In this document: positions 1 to 13,400 of the stretch, piece after piece
Layout: each line of letters starts with the position of its first letter
Numbering within the stretch: the first letter of the stretch is position 1
Source: Glandiceps talaboti
Lineage: Eukaryota > Hemichordata > Enteropneusta > Spengelidae
DNA length: 64,000 nucleotides
Assembly (NCBI RefSeq): GCF_964340395.1
Contig: NC_135566.1
Coordinates: forward strand, 9,835,001-9,899,000
Direction: 5' to 3'
Translations under genes and position numbers: made by a program
Notes under the pieces: model-generated
Told to the model about the DNA's origin: nothing
Database searches by the model: none
What the model saw: the letters and a program-made list of their open reading frames with translations, nothing else

Positions 1-679
1 TCTTAGGACAAGTGAAGTACACACAATGTTTTGTGTAAAAGGTTTATTTCAAGTAAATCTCTTTTAATGTAATAAATAGTACCATATACATCACAAAAAA
101 TGCAAGTTTCAAAAGCTGGAACTTTCAGTATCAGGTGATAGCAACAAATCAGTAGAATCACAGTATGTACTGAGGTAAATAACAAAATCACAACAAAAAT
201 TGGGGAGTCGTTACCAAGAAATTTTTTTTGACTGTGAGCAGAAATTTCATTTCTAAATATCTGCTGTCGTGGTTGTGGTAGAATACTTCTGGTCTGATAT
301 TCAGCAGACCTGTCTTTCTGATTTCAGCAATACTGTTAGTCTGTCACCATTTTAGTAATTGTTTTTACTTGACGTGTACTTCATGGTGGCAGGTGTACCT
401 CTAATGTGAGAAGTTGACAATTTCTTTGCTGTAAGCTAGACAAAATATACATCTCCTTCCTTCACAGTGGCATCAAAAAGTATCTCAAAGTAGCCTAGAC
501 AAAAAGAAAGTCAAAATTCATTGGTTTCCACAAGATCTGCCTGCCAGCACCTGTCATGTGATCTGCATGTGATCAACACATGGTATCCATATGATCTTCA
601 TTTATTTCTACATGATAAGTCATGTGATCTACACATGATCCTCACATGGCCTCTGTAGCTGAAAACTGACATTTGTACA
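1..679 (-). other. ESS2 3' UTR and downstream flank
   Basis: I see no coding exon here. On the minus strand the region follows the ESS2 stop codon. Two AATAAA hexamers lie on that strand (complement of 601-606 and of 43-48), so the transcript could end about 80 or about 640 bases past the stop. Around 545-650 the sequence is a loose repetition of short words such as catgtgatc, with no reading frame. Confidence 0.5.
601..606 (-). terminator. Polyadenylation signal of ESS2 (proximal)
   Basis: AATAAA on the minus strand, 74 bases beyond the ESS2 stop codon. It is the nearest canonical hexamer; a second one lies at 43-48. Confidence 0.45.
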
Positions 680-3600
680 TCAGAAGAAATCAGTTGCTTT
701 TGGTCTGTTTGTCCTTTTTGGTAAATTCAATAAATTGTCTGTGAGTGAAGAAATGTCTGAACCGATTACTGGAAGTTTTGGGGTGGTACCACTCTTTCCT
801 GGTGTTTTATTAGGTGTCCTATTTGGAGTAAGTCTAGCTGGTGTCTTATCACTACTTGGTGTATGTTGTGGTGAAGGAGTATAACTGGCTCTGAGGGCAG
901 CGTCGGTGCTTGCACGTTTACCAAGGCTCTTGTTGACCAACTTCTGTGCGGCTGGTGACAACATCTTCATTCTGTCAACAGACCCCATTCTTTTTAACGA
1001 TGGGCTGTAAATTAAATCAAAATTTCGTGAATATGCAGGAAATGTCTTGGATTTCATCAATCTTATTAAGAAAGTAAAAGCAAAATGGACACACTGAGAA
1101 ACACTGGGCCAAGTGTTCTATGTGATGACAATTTTGCATTGGATAAAGCCGAGGCACAGCCAAGGTCAAAATAACGAATGGGTTACCCAAAAGTGTCTTG
1201 TTAAAAACAGTAAATGTCCTCTGACCTGTACTACAACTATAAGAAATGACGTTTACCTGTTGACTGATGAAATTTGTAAATGACAACAGATATGCATATA
1301 ACCAGAGAGTGACACTTTTTGAATAGTGTGTTGCAATGTGAATGAGAAATGCCATAATTGGTAAACAGTTATGATACACCATATTGAAATTTCTTGTAAC
1401 AATGACATGAAGCAAAAAAAGTGTACCATCAGAAAATTGTGTATATCATCGGTTGTCTGATTGAAAAGATAATACCCCAGTTACAGCTAGTGCATTTTAA
1501 TGGTTACAGGAGTGCAAAATAACAACTCTGTTTCTCTATGGTAACTGAAATTCGATTGACTTTTCCCTGTGAAATACAAATATGTTAACCGATACTAGTG
1601 TAAGTGAGTACCTTGTTAAACTCTCTGTTACTTTCTTGAGGGCTTCCTGTTTCTTTGCTCTGTGTCGTTTACCCACTTTTTCAGCAAGAGAGTGACCAAG
1701 TTTTTCTCTTCTTGGAACATCAGGGATCTGAAAAAATCAAGTAGTTAAACACTAGTTACAACGAGAATAATGCTGTAATATACTAACCTAATGGGAAAAC
1801 AGACGTTCCTTTGTCAAATTGAGATCAATAACTCAAGTATTCATTATTCACTGCAATGTGTAACAATAAGCACAATAAACTTGTTCTTTTTGTGGTATGT
1901 ATTTTTTGCGAGTCACCACAATCCACGTAATTCATGTCACGATGTGAGTCATCACATACTTAGGAAAAGAGAAACACCAATAGTGAGTCACAAGAAAGTG
2001 CTGTGAGTCAGTCGAGTGAAAAATTGAGTTAGTGGGCACACTGTGTAACAATATGTGTCATATCATGGTTTTACAAATTTAGTGTGACTACATCCTTGAC
2101 CAGGAGGTGATTTTAAAAGCATCACAAATATCTATTAAAAGTAAAAACAAAATAAACAACGGTGGAGTATATTTACTTACTCTAAAAATTGTGCCTGGTG
2201 TACCACGTGATGGTGTTTCACTGCCATCTAATCTATACGGTGTACTTTCTACCTCGCCCCACGTCATCATAGGAGACTCATCACCATCTCTACCTGTTTA
2301 TCAACAACAGTGACATCACAATTATTGAATGGACTACAATCTACCTACATAAGCAAGTTTTCACACGTGTTTCGGGGAGATGAGAAAGCAAGGTCTGCCT
2401 CTCACTGATTATACATACTGTGAGAGAGTAGAACTTCTTTTCAGGAATACATTTGACAATTTCTTGTGTACCCAATGACTCCAAAGTGATAATCTATACC
2501 ATAGTCAATTTGGATTGTGGTCAAATGTAGCACTAACAACACCACCACCCCCACCCCCACCCCCCAAAAAAATTAATAAAAAAAACGACTAACATATTTA
2601 TGTTATTTCTAGTAATTTTGTTTTTCAGTGAATATCACTTTAGAAGGAGGACTCTATGTTTCTAAAGAAGTACTTGAGGTGGCACAAGCTGAGTTTGTAA
2701 GCAGTAAATACTTTACATGTAATAAACAAAACCACATTCCAGTATATTGCTAATGTTGATGCATGTCTTCTTTAACATTATCATTGCTTTCTGGCATGGT
2801 TACAAATGTACAACAGCTGATTACATAGTACAGATTTCTTGAACATTTTTTGATATGTATGATAAATTACATCATTGGCTCATTTATGGGTTATATCTTG
2901 ATAGCAGGTTTGAGTTACATGTAAGTCAATTGCAAGTGGTGGTTAAGTGTGCTTCAATAAGTACAATACTGGGAGTACTTTTTAAATACCACAGCAAAAA
3001 CTATACCTAAACATGTATAAACTCAGCTTGTACCCCTTTAAGTTTAAGAAACAAGGTCAAAACAGGTCAAAGGGCACAAGTCTACAAAATCAATTTATTT
3101 TTTGAAGTCCTGGATAATGCACTGATGACAGTATGTAGCTTACCTGGTGCAGGAGATGGTGTTGAAACAAATGAATAGCCATTGATGTCTGGTGTATCAT
3201 CAGCAAGTAGTTCTTTACCATCAGGACCAATTTTACCCTTACTGATGACGGCTTTAGCAACTGCTGCTCTAGCCATAGTATCTTTCTGTTGTTCCAAGTT
3301 GAATGGATTTACTAGAAACCTTGTATTTTCATGAACAATCTGCCTTGGCTTTTCTTTATTGATTTTCTCATCAATACTATCGTCCACACCTGAAAGAAGA
3401 CAGCCAAAAAAGAAGTCAGCTCTCAGCTAACTAAGCTTGACAAAAAAATAAAGTTATTATAATGGTTAAATGGTAGAGATTACACAAGTGTGTGATAGTA
3501 GTGCCTCTGTTATGTGAAACTAATCACCCTGTAATCAAGACGGTGTAAACATTGGAAGTTGTACTGAAATGTCAACTGGAAGATCATGAAAGTCTGTAAA

Positions 3601-6312
3601 ATAATCGCTAGAGAAAAACTCACGATCAGAAATGCCACCCTAAAGTGCATGTAATAGGGAACTTGCAATTCAGACTGAGCATGCTCAGATGCAAAGGACT
3701 ATGGGATTATCTGTGGTTATCGTAATACCTAATCTGGAGCTATTGATGAAATAAACCTCCCACAATGGTCAACCTAAATATGAATTGATCATTCGTGGTT
3801 ATAAACAATTTAACAACATTGTTTACAATACTAATTGATTAGTATTCATTATCATATTTCCCATGATGCAACATTCAACATGGCGGGTCTGCAAGTTCCC
3901 TATTAAAACTTACATCAACATGTTACAACAACAATGGTTTTAGTTTGTGTGTATCTTAGTTAGCTGTAAGGTGACACTCTGTAGTTGTAAATAGCTACAT
4001 CCACACTTCTAGTATGAATGGTAATTGTCAAATTACTTACACAACGATGTGCCATTTCATTCTTTGATCACAATCTCATTCATACATACAGATGGATATA
4101 AATGAAAATCTACAATCACAAAGTCAAAACTATTTTTTGCAAAATGAAGACTTTGGTTTCAACAACAGTCCATAACAGTACATTCCTGAAGATGGCAATG
4201 GGTATCACTAAAAATTTGGGATTTTTTCTTCCAAATTTTTCTTTGTAAATAATTGACTCGGTGAGAAGAAATTTTCATTTCTAACTGGAAAAAGAGTCTA
4301 TGATCAGCCATTTTAATATCATTACTTATTGGATATTTTGAATTATAAAATATGTCAAAATTATGAAAAATTTATAAAATCTATCAATTTTTGTAACTTA
4401 CCTTCTGGTACATACATCAACGCATTCTTTGTCTGGTATGTCCATGTTTTGACTGGTTTAGGTTCACCTTTTATAGCTAATAAATTAGTTCCTTCTAACA
4501 TTTTAGTTTGTTCTTCTTGCTGTGTCTTTTCCACATCATACATCCATGCATGTTTTTGTTTCTCTTTGTCTTCTGCCACTTGCATGATTTCAACAAAGGA
4601 AGCGTTATCTTCACTTGTATTATGGGCTAAGTACTCATCCAACGACAATTCTGAATCATCTGTAAAGACAATGGAGAGGATTGGCAAGGTATATAATATT
4701 TCCTAGACCTAGCTTTCAGATCTCTGCTTGATACATTTAAAATCCAGCAAGAATTTGAACCTGTTTACTAACTGAAAGCAAAATCCTCCCTTCCCACCTA
4801 CACCCATCCCCCCCCCCCCAACCCCGCCACACTGACACACAAATTTAAAAAAAAATATTTCTAGATACTAGTATGAAACCCCAGTGATAGTCTGATAGAC
4901 TAAATAAATTGATTTTGTACCTCTCTTTTTCTTTTTGTTTGTTACTTCTTCTGATGTGTCATCTTCATCATGAAAAATGTCACTTTCTCTGTGTCTCTTT
5001 GGTGATGACCTTCGACCCTCATCCATGGCTGGAGTTTCAAATGTTGCTGGACTGGCATCTACAAATGCTAGCATAATGAAACCATCTTCATCAAGACATT
5101 GAATTTACACATCATGAAGATAATGTGTTTTATAGAAATTTTGATCTATTGCTGTAGATTTTATATTTACAGAAATCATGTCCACATGCAGTCATAAACA
5201 TAGAGTGAATATTTATTAGTTAGAAAGACCAGGAATCCTGTAGTTGCTCGGAATATAATATCAAAGTTACTATCAATTATTATAAATTGTACGTACTACC
5301 AAAAACCGTTCTCAAATGAATTCATACATGTATGTATGGATGTCAGGCATGAATAGACTGTCATAAATACAAACTCTGTTCCATGGAGTATTAGAGACAC
5401 AAACAATCTTTCACAACCACATACAAGAAGATCTTCTTACTTGTCTATGTCACAACATACAGTTGAAAGCTGGCTAGTATACTACTTGATTAGTATAAAT
5501 GAAGTACAATAGTGACACCACACTCATAACAATTCATATAGACCACAGCAACATTCATTCATTAGAACACTGGATAGCAACATCAAGGCATCATCAAATA
5601 TTGAGTTCATCACATCACTCTCATTTAGTTCCATAAGGAAATAAAGACCAAAATGATACTTACCACTTCCTTGTCCAAGTGTAGAGGCAGTATTTGGTCG
5701 TTTAGGTCTTGTAGAACCAAAACGTATTGCCAACTCTCTCATCTTCTCTGTATCATTGCTCTCCATTGCATCTATATATTCTCTCTGGGCTCTCAATTTT
5801 TCCATATCAGGAAAGAAATCCCTCTCAATGATTTTTTCCATGTCCTGATATTGAAAAGAATTTATAATCCAAATGTTGGTAAATCAGGAAAACTATTCAC
5901 TTTACCCCCAGAAATTAGTGTATGTCATATACTACAAGTGTTGTGCTCCTGCAGTAAACTCTACTGAGCATAAGGACACAACAACTCCTTTTGATCTTTC
6001 CTCATATAATATGATGTATGATGTAGCAATAAATAGTATTACACCCAAAGTGGTATAAAATACTGACAAAAAATACACAAAGGAATACCAATTTACTAAA
6101 AGTATCTACATTGTTTACAACACACATCCCACCTGTATGCTATATCACGAAAAAATGAGAGCCTGTGAATGTTATTATTTTTTATGAAATGTTGCATAAC
6201 ATACCTCTGTATATTTCTCTTCATCTAACACTTTCTTCTTCGGCCCCGTTCGTCGAGCGTTATCCTGAGTCCGAACAACTACCGCCTTATCGTCAACCTT
6301 TACCAAAGCCAT
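680..6312 (-). CDS. ESS2: ESS2 splicing factor homolog (DGCR14)
   Basis: Eight exons on the minus strand: 6205-6312, 5664-5844, 4921-5058, 4402-4659, 3144-3389, 2181-2293, 1612-1727 and 680-1004, giving 494 aa (human ESS2 is about 476). All junctions are GT-AG and keep phase. Family landmarks appear in order: VLDEEKYTE then ERDFFPDMEKLRAQREYID (residues ~28-60), ASPATFETP (~97-106), LSLDEYLAHNTSEDNASF (~147-165), a TWTYQTKNALMYVPEG segment (~213-229), RQIVHENTRFL and GKIGPDGKELL (exon 5), SPMMTWGEVESTP (exon 6), and the C-terminal RASYTPSP, SSLTDNLLNLP and ATDFF. Known family role: a nuclear protein associated with late spliceosomal (C) complexes. The start is the first ATG of exon 1 (context aatggctt). 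It is head-to-head with ERCC6L. No break or frameshift is seen. Confidence 0.96.
3468..4010. repeat. Dispersed intronic repeat, interrupted by a MITE
   Basis: Intron 4 of ESS2 holds a repeat recognised by tacacaagtg, gtgatag, ctaatcaccctg, atcaaga.ggtgtaaac and, near its other end, acatca.catgtt.caacaa and gtgtgta.tcttag. Diverged copies lie in ERCC6L introns at about 11040-11300 and 15490-15765. This copy is split by the element at 3655-3902, so the insertion is younger than the repeat. Confidence 0.6.
3655..3902 (+). mobile_element. MITE with TAGGGAACTTGCA inverted termini
   Basis: A 248-bp non-coding element begins TAGGGAACTTGCA and ends in the exact reverse complement TGCAAGTTCCCTA. A second copy, in opposite orientation, is at 58585-58834. 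If the outer TA is the target duplication, the element proper is GGGAAC...GTTCCC, which resembles Tc1/mariner-type MITEs that insert at TA. It has no reading frame and would need a transposase supplied in trans. Confidence 0.75.
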
Positions 6313-7486
6313 TATGATAGTGGTTTTATTTTCAGCTTTAAAATAAGCTTGATAGGGAAAGACGTAGACACCGTATGATTCGAAGGATAAGTTGAAGGGC
6401 TAGGGACTCTGAGGAAGTCACTGTCACACGCACACACAAAGAAAGTCGACTGTTATGGTTGAAATGGCAGTGTAGTCCAGTCAAAACTGATAAACCAAAC
6501 GTTGTGAACTGTCTTAAATCTTTCAGCAAACAAGTAATGAAAGTTACGTTCACCTATGCGGAACGTTTTCTGTTGTTTTGAAGCAAATTTCAAGTCGACG
6601 TCACTTCAACGCAAGCTTCCGGATTGTCAGTTTGTTTTTGTACCTTTTCTCCACGCAAAGTTCGTTGACCTTTGCTTTTCAATTTCGTTTCATTTTTAAT
6701 TTACTTTGATTTTTATATTCAAATACCAATATTTAACATTTGATAACATGCATTCAGTGAACATGGCTACCTTCAATTCGTTTTTAAATTGTTGAATATC
6801 TATGATGACAACAAATACGCGGTGTTGTGTTTCTTGTTTTGAGGGCGCAATTGATGTCACGTGATCCGATTGCGGCCATTTCAAATCATCGAAGGGCCTA
6901 CTCGGAGTACTCCTCATTAGTGACGATGGTTTGAAATCTCCCGCCGCAAAATTGATTCTACAAAAGGACTCGATTAGCACCTTTTTTTAATATTACGAGG
7001 GGAGAAGTAAGTATAAAAGGTAAGGGAGCCTTCAGTGATTAACACAAGGGGAAGTCTAACCCGGTCTGTGCACCCTCCTCTTAGTCCGTTGTGATAAAAA
7101 CTTAGCATCCCTCCCCTGTTCAAACATTCCTCGTGGTGTAATTAGAGCTCAAGATTATTAGTCAGGAAGTCCTGAAAGGTCCAGTCGTTTGTCCGTTTAT
7201 GTTGGGGAGCTACATATTTAATAAAGCAGGCTAAACATATTTCTGCTGTGTGACCGAGTGTCATCTTCGTGGCCACCTTCATCACATGACCAGTCCAGTT
7301 CCAATACAGTATCGTTACGATATATACCTCCACTCACAGACCACAGTTGGCAACCAGACTGTCACATGACATATAACTGCTATAATATTAATTTTATGAT
7401 TCTCTTTAAAATGTAAGTATATGGTGATTGGTCATCACTACATATTAAAGAATCTTGTTACAATTATTCATTAGTAGGAATGAATC
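6313..7486. promoter_or_regulatory. Divergent promoter region, ESS2 / ERCC6L
   Basis: The two start codons face apart with 1174 bases between them. Visible sites include an ETS-type CTTCCGG at 6616-6622, a CRE-like GACGTCAC near 6597, an E-box CACGTG at 6858-6863 within GTCACGTGAT, and a CHR-like TTTGAAA (6930-6936) three bases from an E2F-like CTCCCGCC (6938-6945). There is no clear TATA box. CpGs are denser near 6590-6660 and 6830-6950 than in the flanking introns. The first exon of either gene may also have a non-coding part here. The site calls are by eye. Confidence 0.5.
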
Positions 7487-10400
7487 ATGGAGGATTTTGA
7501 GAATTTTGAAAACACAAGAAGAAAATTGGCCTCAGTATCAATTGGAGGAAAATCTCCACTGAGAGGTAAGTATCCTTTTGAATATTCATATTGGTAATTT
7601 GAATATTCATATACCACATATTTGCATATCATATTTATGTTAATTAAAACATGAATTAACATAAAATATTTACATTTTATAATAATATTCAGAAATTCAA
7701 ATTAGGTTGCCACTAGTACAACGCCCTAGTTTTAATTAAAGGAAGAGGAAACTGGAGTATCAAGGAAAATTATGCATTGCTCAGAAGAGTCAAATTGAAC
7801 ATCATCCTTCTTACATACAGATGATCTGGGAAAGTTTAATCAAACTTATCCAACTCTCCGTTGGTTTGAACCCAGCCTGCAGTTGTAAGAGGCACACACG
7901 CTAACCGCTCTAAAATCGACAACCGCTATTCAAGATATCTTTCCTTTGATACACAGAAAACCAAAGTCACAACATCAGAAGTAGTCAAAGTGATAGTGAC
8001 TTGACTGAAGATGACCAAATCAGATACAATAAATTGATTGTCAAGTCAAAGACAAAGGCAAAAGAAGGCAACGCTGTGGAATCTTTGTCACTTTTACAGA
8101 AAGCTGCAAAAATCCAAAACAGTGATAAGATACAACGAAGAATAAAGAGGCTGGAGGTATGTTGTGTTAATTTTACTTTGTCTCAGTCTCAACTTGCCCC
8201 ATTTCAATGGTTTCCAATTTCATTTTCAAATTGTCCCATTATTAATCAAGTCTCGTATCTGTAGTCTTGTTTTCACCCTTTTTTGGCCTTGGGTGAATTC
8301 TTCTCCCAGCTCACTTTATTCAAGCGAAGTCACTGCTATTGATTCCACAGTAGCTGTTGTAGATTCTGCTCTTCTCAAAATATTCAGAATCATCCTTGTT
8401 TTCTCCATGAATAGTTGTGACAACGAAACTTAGACTCCTGATGACAATGCCTTTTGTTACAACCACACAATGTCACACATGCTCAATAAACAAACTACAT
8501 TCATTTGGGCCAAACCCCACCCCCCCATAAACATTCACAAATGCAAGATCTACTTGTTTATATATGAATTATGCTTTAAACCATGGTGAAAATTGTAGCG
8601 ATCACGCCACTATGATCGATGCAATGTAAAACTATGATGGTAAACACATTAAAATACTAACTGAAAACCCAGCACTGTATTATCACATTAGTAAATTTGA
8701 ATCAAATTGAATTTATATGAACACAGTGTTTTTGCTAAGGTTTGGGAACCCCGGTAACAGAAAGGGGAAAGAGGTAAAACTGGTAGTGCTTCCCATGCAA
8801 TGTATCATAGTTTAGGTGGGGAACCCCGGTAAAATGATGTGGGAACCCAGGTAGATTTTACCTACTTACTGCCCTTAAATAAAACACTGGAACATGCCAG
8901 TTGTAAATACAGAAGCTTTAATTGAAGGCATGAAAGTTTTCGAATTTTGGTTAGAAGCACAAAAATGAAGTTTAGCAATCGTATGGATGCCAACCTTCAA
9001 CATTTATCATATTCACTTTACAGGAATGGATAAAAGAATATGCTAATGAGGAAGAAGATGATGATGAAGACGATGAGACTGACAATGGAATGATAAACAT
9101 GGGTGGTTTCACTCTACATAGAGACATCTACAATAAATTATTTTCATATCAGAAAGAAAGCATCATGTGGTTTTGGGGTTTACATCGCCACAAGTCAGGA
9201 GGCATTCTAGGTGATGATATGGGGTATGTCAAAATAATAATATAATTTTCCATTAAAGGGAATGAATACCTTGTGCGTTCACTATGTTTACTAAAAACTG
9301 AATATTAAATGAGATAAAATGCACTGGTTCATTCGCTTTCACTTATCTGTATAGAGCTGCCATTGATCGTAACTTAAAGCAGAATTGACTTACAGACCTT
9401 GGTAGGGAACTTCCTTTAAACATTCTGTTGACTGTTTGTACTTTTATACAATTACAGTAACAATAGCAACAGTTGAAAATATAAATTAAATTATAAACGA
9501 CATGTGTATACTATTCTTAGATTATAAGATACATCGTGTTGTTCCGGACTCCTCTCCCCTCTGGGAAGGGTTGACCAATGTGTGACTGTGAGGGCGCCCC
9601 ACATGCTGTACCTTACAGACTAGTGTATTTGATAAACTTTGAATAGTTTCTTCCATTATTCTAAGCTGCACTAGCAGTGACTGGAGTATTATTTTCTGGA
9701 TATAACAACCAACAATATGTTCACTGAAAATTGTTAAAATGCCGATAATAAGATGTTCTGCATATTGATTAGTTGGTCAATTTTGTCCATTTTTTACTCT
9801 GTTCTAATCTTAAAATCTTATTTATTTTAGGTTGGGAAAAACTATTCAGGTTATATCTTTTCTGTCTGGCTTGTTTGATGCTGAAAGAGTTAAAAGTGTT
9901 TTAATTGTGATGCCGGCATCTCTCATCATAAACTGGGAAAAGGAATTTGATAAATGGTAAGTAATAATTCTTATCTCGGAATGTCTTGAATTGATGCAGA
10001 GTTGTTTGCCTTTTTTGCTGTATAGGCATCCTGCAATCCTCAGTCGGTTATCTTGTTGTACAACTGCTGACATCATACCGTGGATGAATGGAACCTGTTA
10101 CAAACAAGGAAAGTAAACAACTGAATTGGATTAATAACACTTGGCACAGCATGTTGGAATTGCTGCGACTTGTATTACACACCATGGTTTGATAAGAACA
10201 GTTTTATATTTATGCAACTGCCGACATCAGACTGGACGAACGACACCTGTTACAAACACTTGGATTAATAACACTTTGCACAGCATGTTGGAAGTACAGA
10301 GACTTGTAGTACATTTCATCATTTGATCAGAACAGTTTTTAAGAAGTGGCAATCTTATATGTAATAATGGTATATAATTTGTAATCATTCATTTAGGGCA

Positions 10401-13400
10401 CCAGGAGTTAGAGCAATGACATACCATGGCAGTAGTAAAAGGGAGAGAGAAAGAGCTTTATCCAAGGTCCAACGCCGTGGTGGTGTTCTTTTAACTACAT
10501 ATGGTATTGTTACCAATAATTGGCAAGAACTTGCCAAAGATGAAGCTTGGAAAGAGTTTTTTTGGGTAAGGTTTGAATCTTAATTTGATTTCATATTTCT
10601 AGTGATAGTCGTGTTAAGTTGTGGTTGTGTGTAGGGTTTACATGTGTAATTAAAGTATGGCTATGTAGTAGGCCCTGCTGAGGTGTCTTCAGTACCATGT
10701 TAGATGGTTGTGGTGGTGGTGACAGTATGTGTGTGTGTGTGTGTGTAGCTGTGTGTGTGTAGCTGTGTGTAAATGGGGAGGGGATGACCATGCATATGTA
10801 GTAGACCCTGATACAGGTTCCTTCAATACCATATCAGGGGGGGAATGTTATATGCTAGATTAAATAGCACTCAATGTCTGACTCAGCAAAGTACAGTTAC
10901 CCGTTGTCTTGGCTGTAGACATGAAATGCTACATATCTAAAGATCTGTGAGATTTATAATCAGTCATGGTATTGTTTTATCTAAAGATGATATACACATG
11001 TACTACAGTAGCAGTTGAAGTTTCAGTTTACTAAGATAAAGATAAACATAAACTAGTGATAACGATGCATCTGTTGTGGATACAATCACCCTATATTATG
11101 GTAATCATTAATCAAGATAGTGTAAACATTGAAACTTGGAAGTCCCAAAAAATGCACACTGCAAGATCATGGAAGTCATCAGAAATGCTATCCTACTAAC
11201 CAATGTCCATTCACTAGCTTACATCAGAATGTTGCAACGACATTGTTAGTTTATGTATATCTTATAGTATGCTGAAATCTTGATTGCCACTGTTGTAATT
11301 ATTGAATTATCAAAATTGGGAAAACCTAAAACTGCTGTAAGACTTGTATAGAAGGAAAATATATGCACACTGTAGTGTAACTAACAGTAGTCATTTCTGG
11401 ACACTTATTATTTACAAACCAGTTCACACAGTGAGCAGAGATGAGATATAGTAAGTGTTGTCAAGCTTTAGTGTAGAAAGTATGTAAATAAGACTGCAAG
11501 ATTTGAATGAGTAAACATTTCTAAATATACGATTTTAAATACAATGTCTTGTACAATTTTGTCATGACAGGACTATGTGATATTGGATGAAGGTCACAAG
11601 ATAAAAAGTACCAGTAATAAATGTTCTAAAGCAGTTCATGCTATTGCTGCAAAGAGGAGGTTTATTCTGACAGGAACCCCTGTACAGAATAATCTGAAGG
11701 TGGGCTAATTGGATTTATTTGATCACTAGATCAGTTGAAACAATTTCTGCAATGTCAGACCACAAACCATTGCTCCATTCTGTGGCACTGTGAGGGGTCA
11801 ATCCATACTGAATGTTTGCGTAAATAGATGTGTGTTGAGCACGTCATGAATATTTTTAGATTTGCTATTTGTCTCGTGTCCACAATCAGAAAGGTATCAA
11901 AGGAGAAATCGGGCAAAAATTTCATACACAGGTAACCAGCCTGTCTTGACAGAAACATCATTCATTTTGCCTACCTGATGGCAAAATTGGAAATGTGGCA
12001 GTAATTTTCTATGTACAACCTAAGTTGGAATTGATAGGTTTGTTTAATAGGTTTTAATTTATAAATTACATGGTTATATTCACAATATGATAATTCTAAA
12101 GTAAATTCCGTACCTTAAATATAACATTTTGATGTTTGCATGAGAAGCTGTGAAATATTACCCTTCAAAAGTTTGGGAAATGTTGAACCAAGTATTTTAT
12201 TTCCAATTATTGAAAACTGAATCCTTAGAAAAAAACTCTATGAATCAGTCCCGATTGTGTAATGTTATATTATTATTATTATTATTATTATTATATTTTT
12301 GTATGCAGGAACTTTGGGCTCTGTTTGACTTTGTAACCCAGGGTCAGTTGTTGGGGACCCAGAAGACATTTGCTATGGAGTACGAGTCACCAATTGTCAG
12401 GGTAGGTGTGTCCTTGGAGGGCTGTAGTAGATAGACTGCACAGTAGTCATCAATGGCACTGTTCTAATCTATATATGCTATTTGCACAATATATAGTGTA
12501 GACTATTGGGGATCTATGTACACTGTGTGTAGAATACACAGCACAGACATACAACTTCTTAGCTTTTTGTACCCATTTATGATGATTTTGAAGGGAACTG
12601 CAGCAACAGAGCAAGGAAATCCCAGTGGTAAAAGATTAATAGTTTTCCATACCTTTAAAAACAAATTCAATCGGTACCTAGTGAAGATTTGACCTGCCAT
12701 AACATAAACACTGCTATTTGAGTACCTAGATGAACTTGAAAATGTGACTGCACTTGAACTTGTAAATAATGTTACCTTGATTGATCTTGATAATGTGACA
12801 ATAATTTACTTGGTAAGATCCTGAAGTTCAAGGTTTGCTTGATATTTAATCTCCAGGCCAGACAGAGAGATGCCACAGCTTCAGAGAAAAGACTTGGTAC
12901 AGAGATGGCAGAGAATCTAAGACAACTCATTGCACCCTACTTCCTACGGAGAACCAAAGCTGAGACAATAGAACAGAGTAAACAAACCAACAAACCTGAA
13001 CAGAGTATGTCTGTCAGTAAGACTGACAGTAACAAGGGTGAACCAGCAAAGAGGTTTGTTTGTTTGTTTGTTTGTTAAGATCGACTCTCCCCATTTTCAA
13101 CAAAGTTTATTGAATTTTGCAGAATCATGAATTATAAAAAGTTTTTAAATTCCATTTTGATTCCCTAGAAAATTCTTGAAGAAACTGGCATGTTTTGTGT
13201 ATAAAGTGCGCCCTCACATGGACAAAATTATCCTACAACTTATTGACCAATCAGAAAGGTCTATTGTCTCTATGAAGTTATGACTTCTCCAAAGTAGTCC
13301 TTTATACTGACCAATTTGGAGAAGTCATAACTTCATATAGACAGACAAAAAAACATAGCTACTTCAGATTGAAGCCAACATAAAATATCACACTTGTGTG

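Noticed and set aside
6990-7110. A small structured RNA in the ESS2/ERCC6L promoter
   Set aside because: The region looked compact and GC-richer, but I could not match it to any tRNA, snRNA or snoRNA box pattern.
7486-8156. Upstream alternative start of ERCC6L
   Set aside because: No in-frame ATG with a family-like N-terminus was seen before 7487, and exon 1 joins exon 2 in phase.
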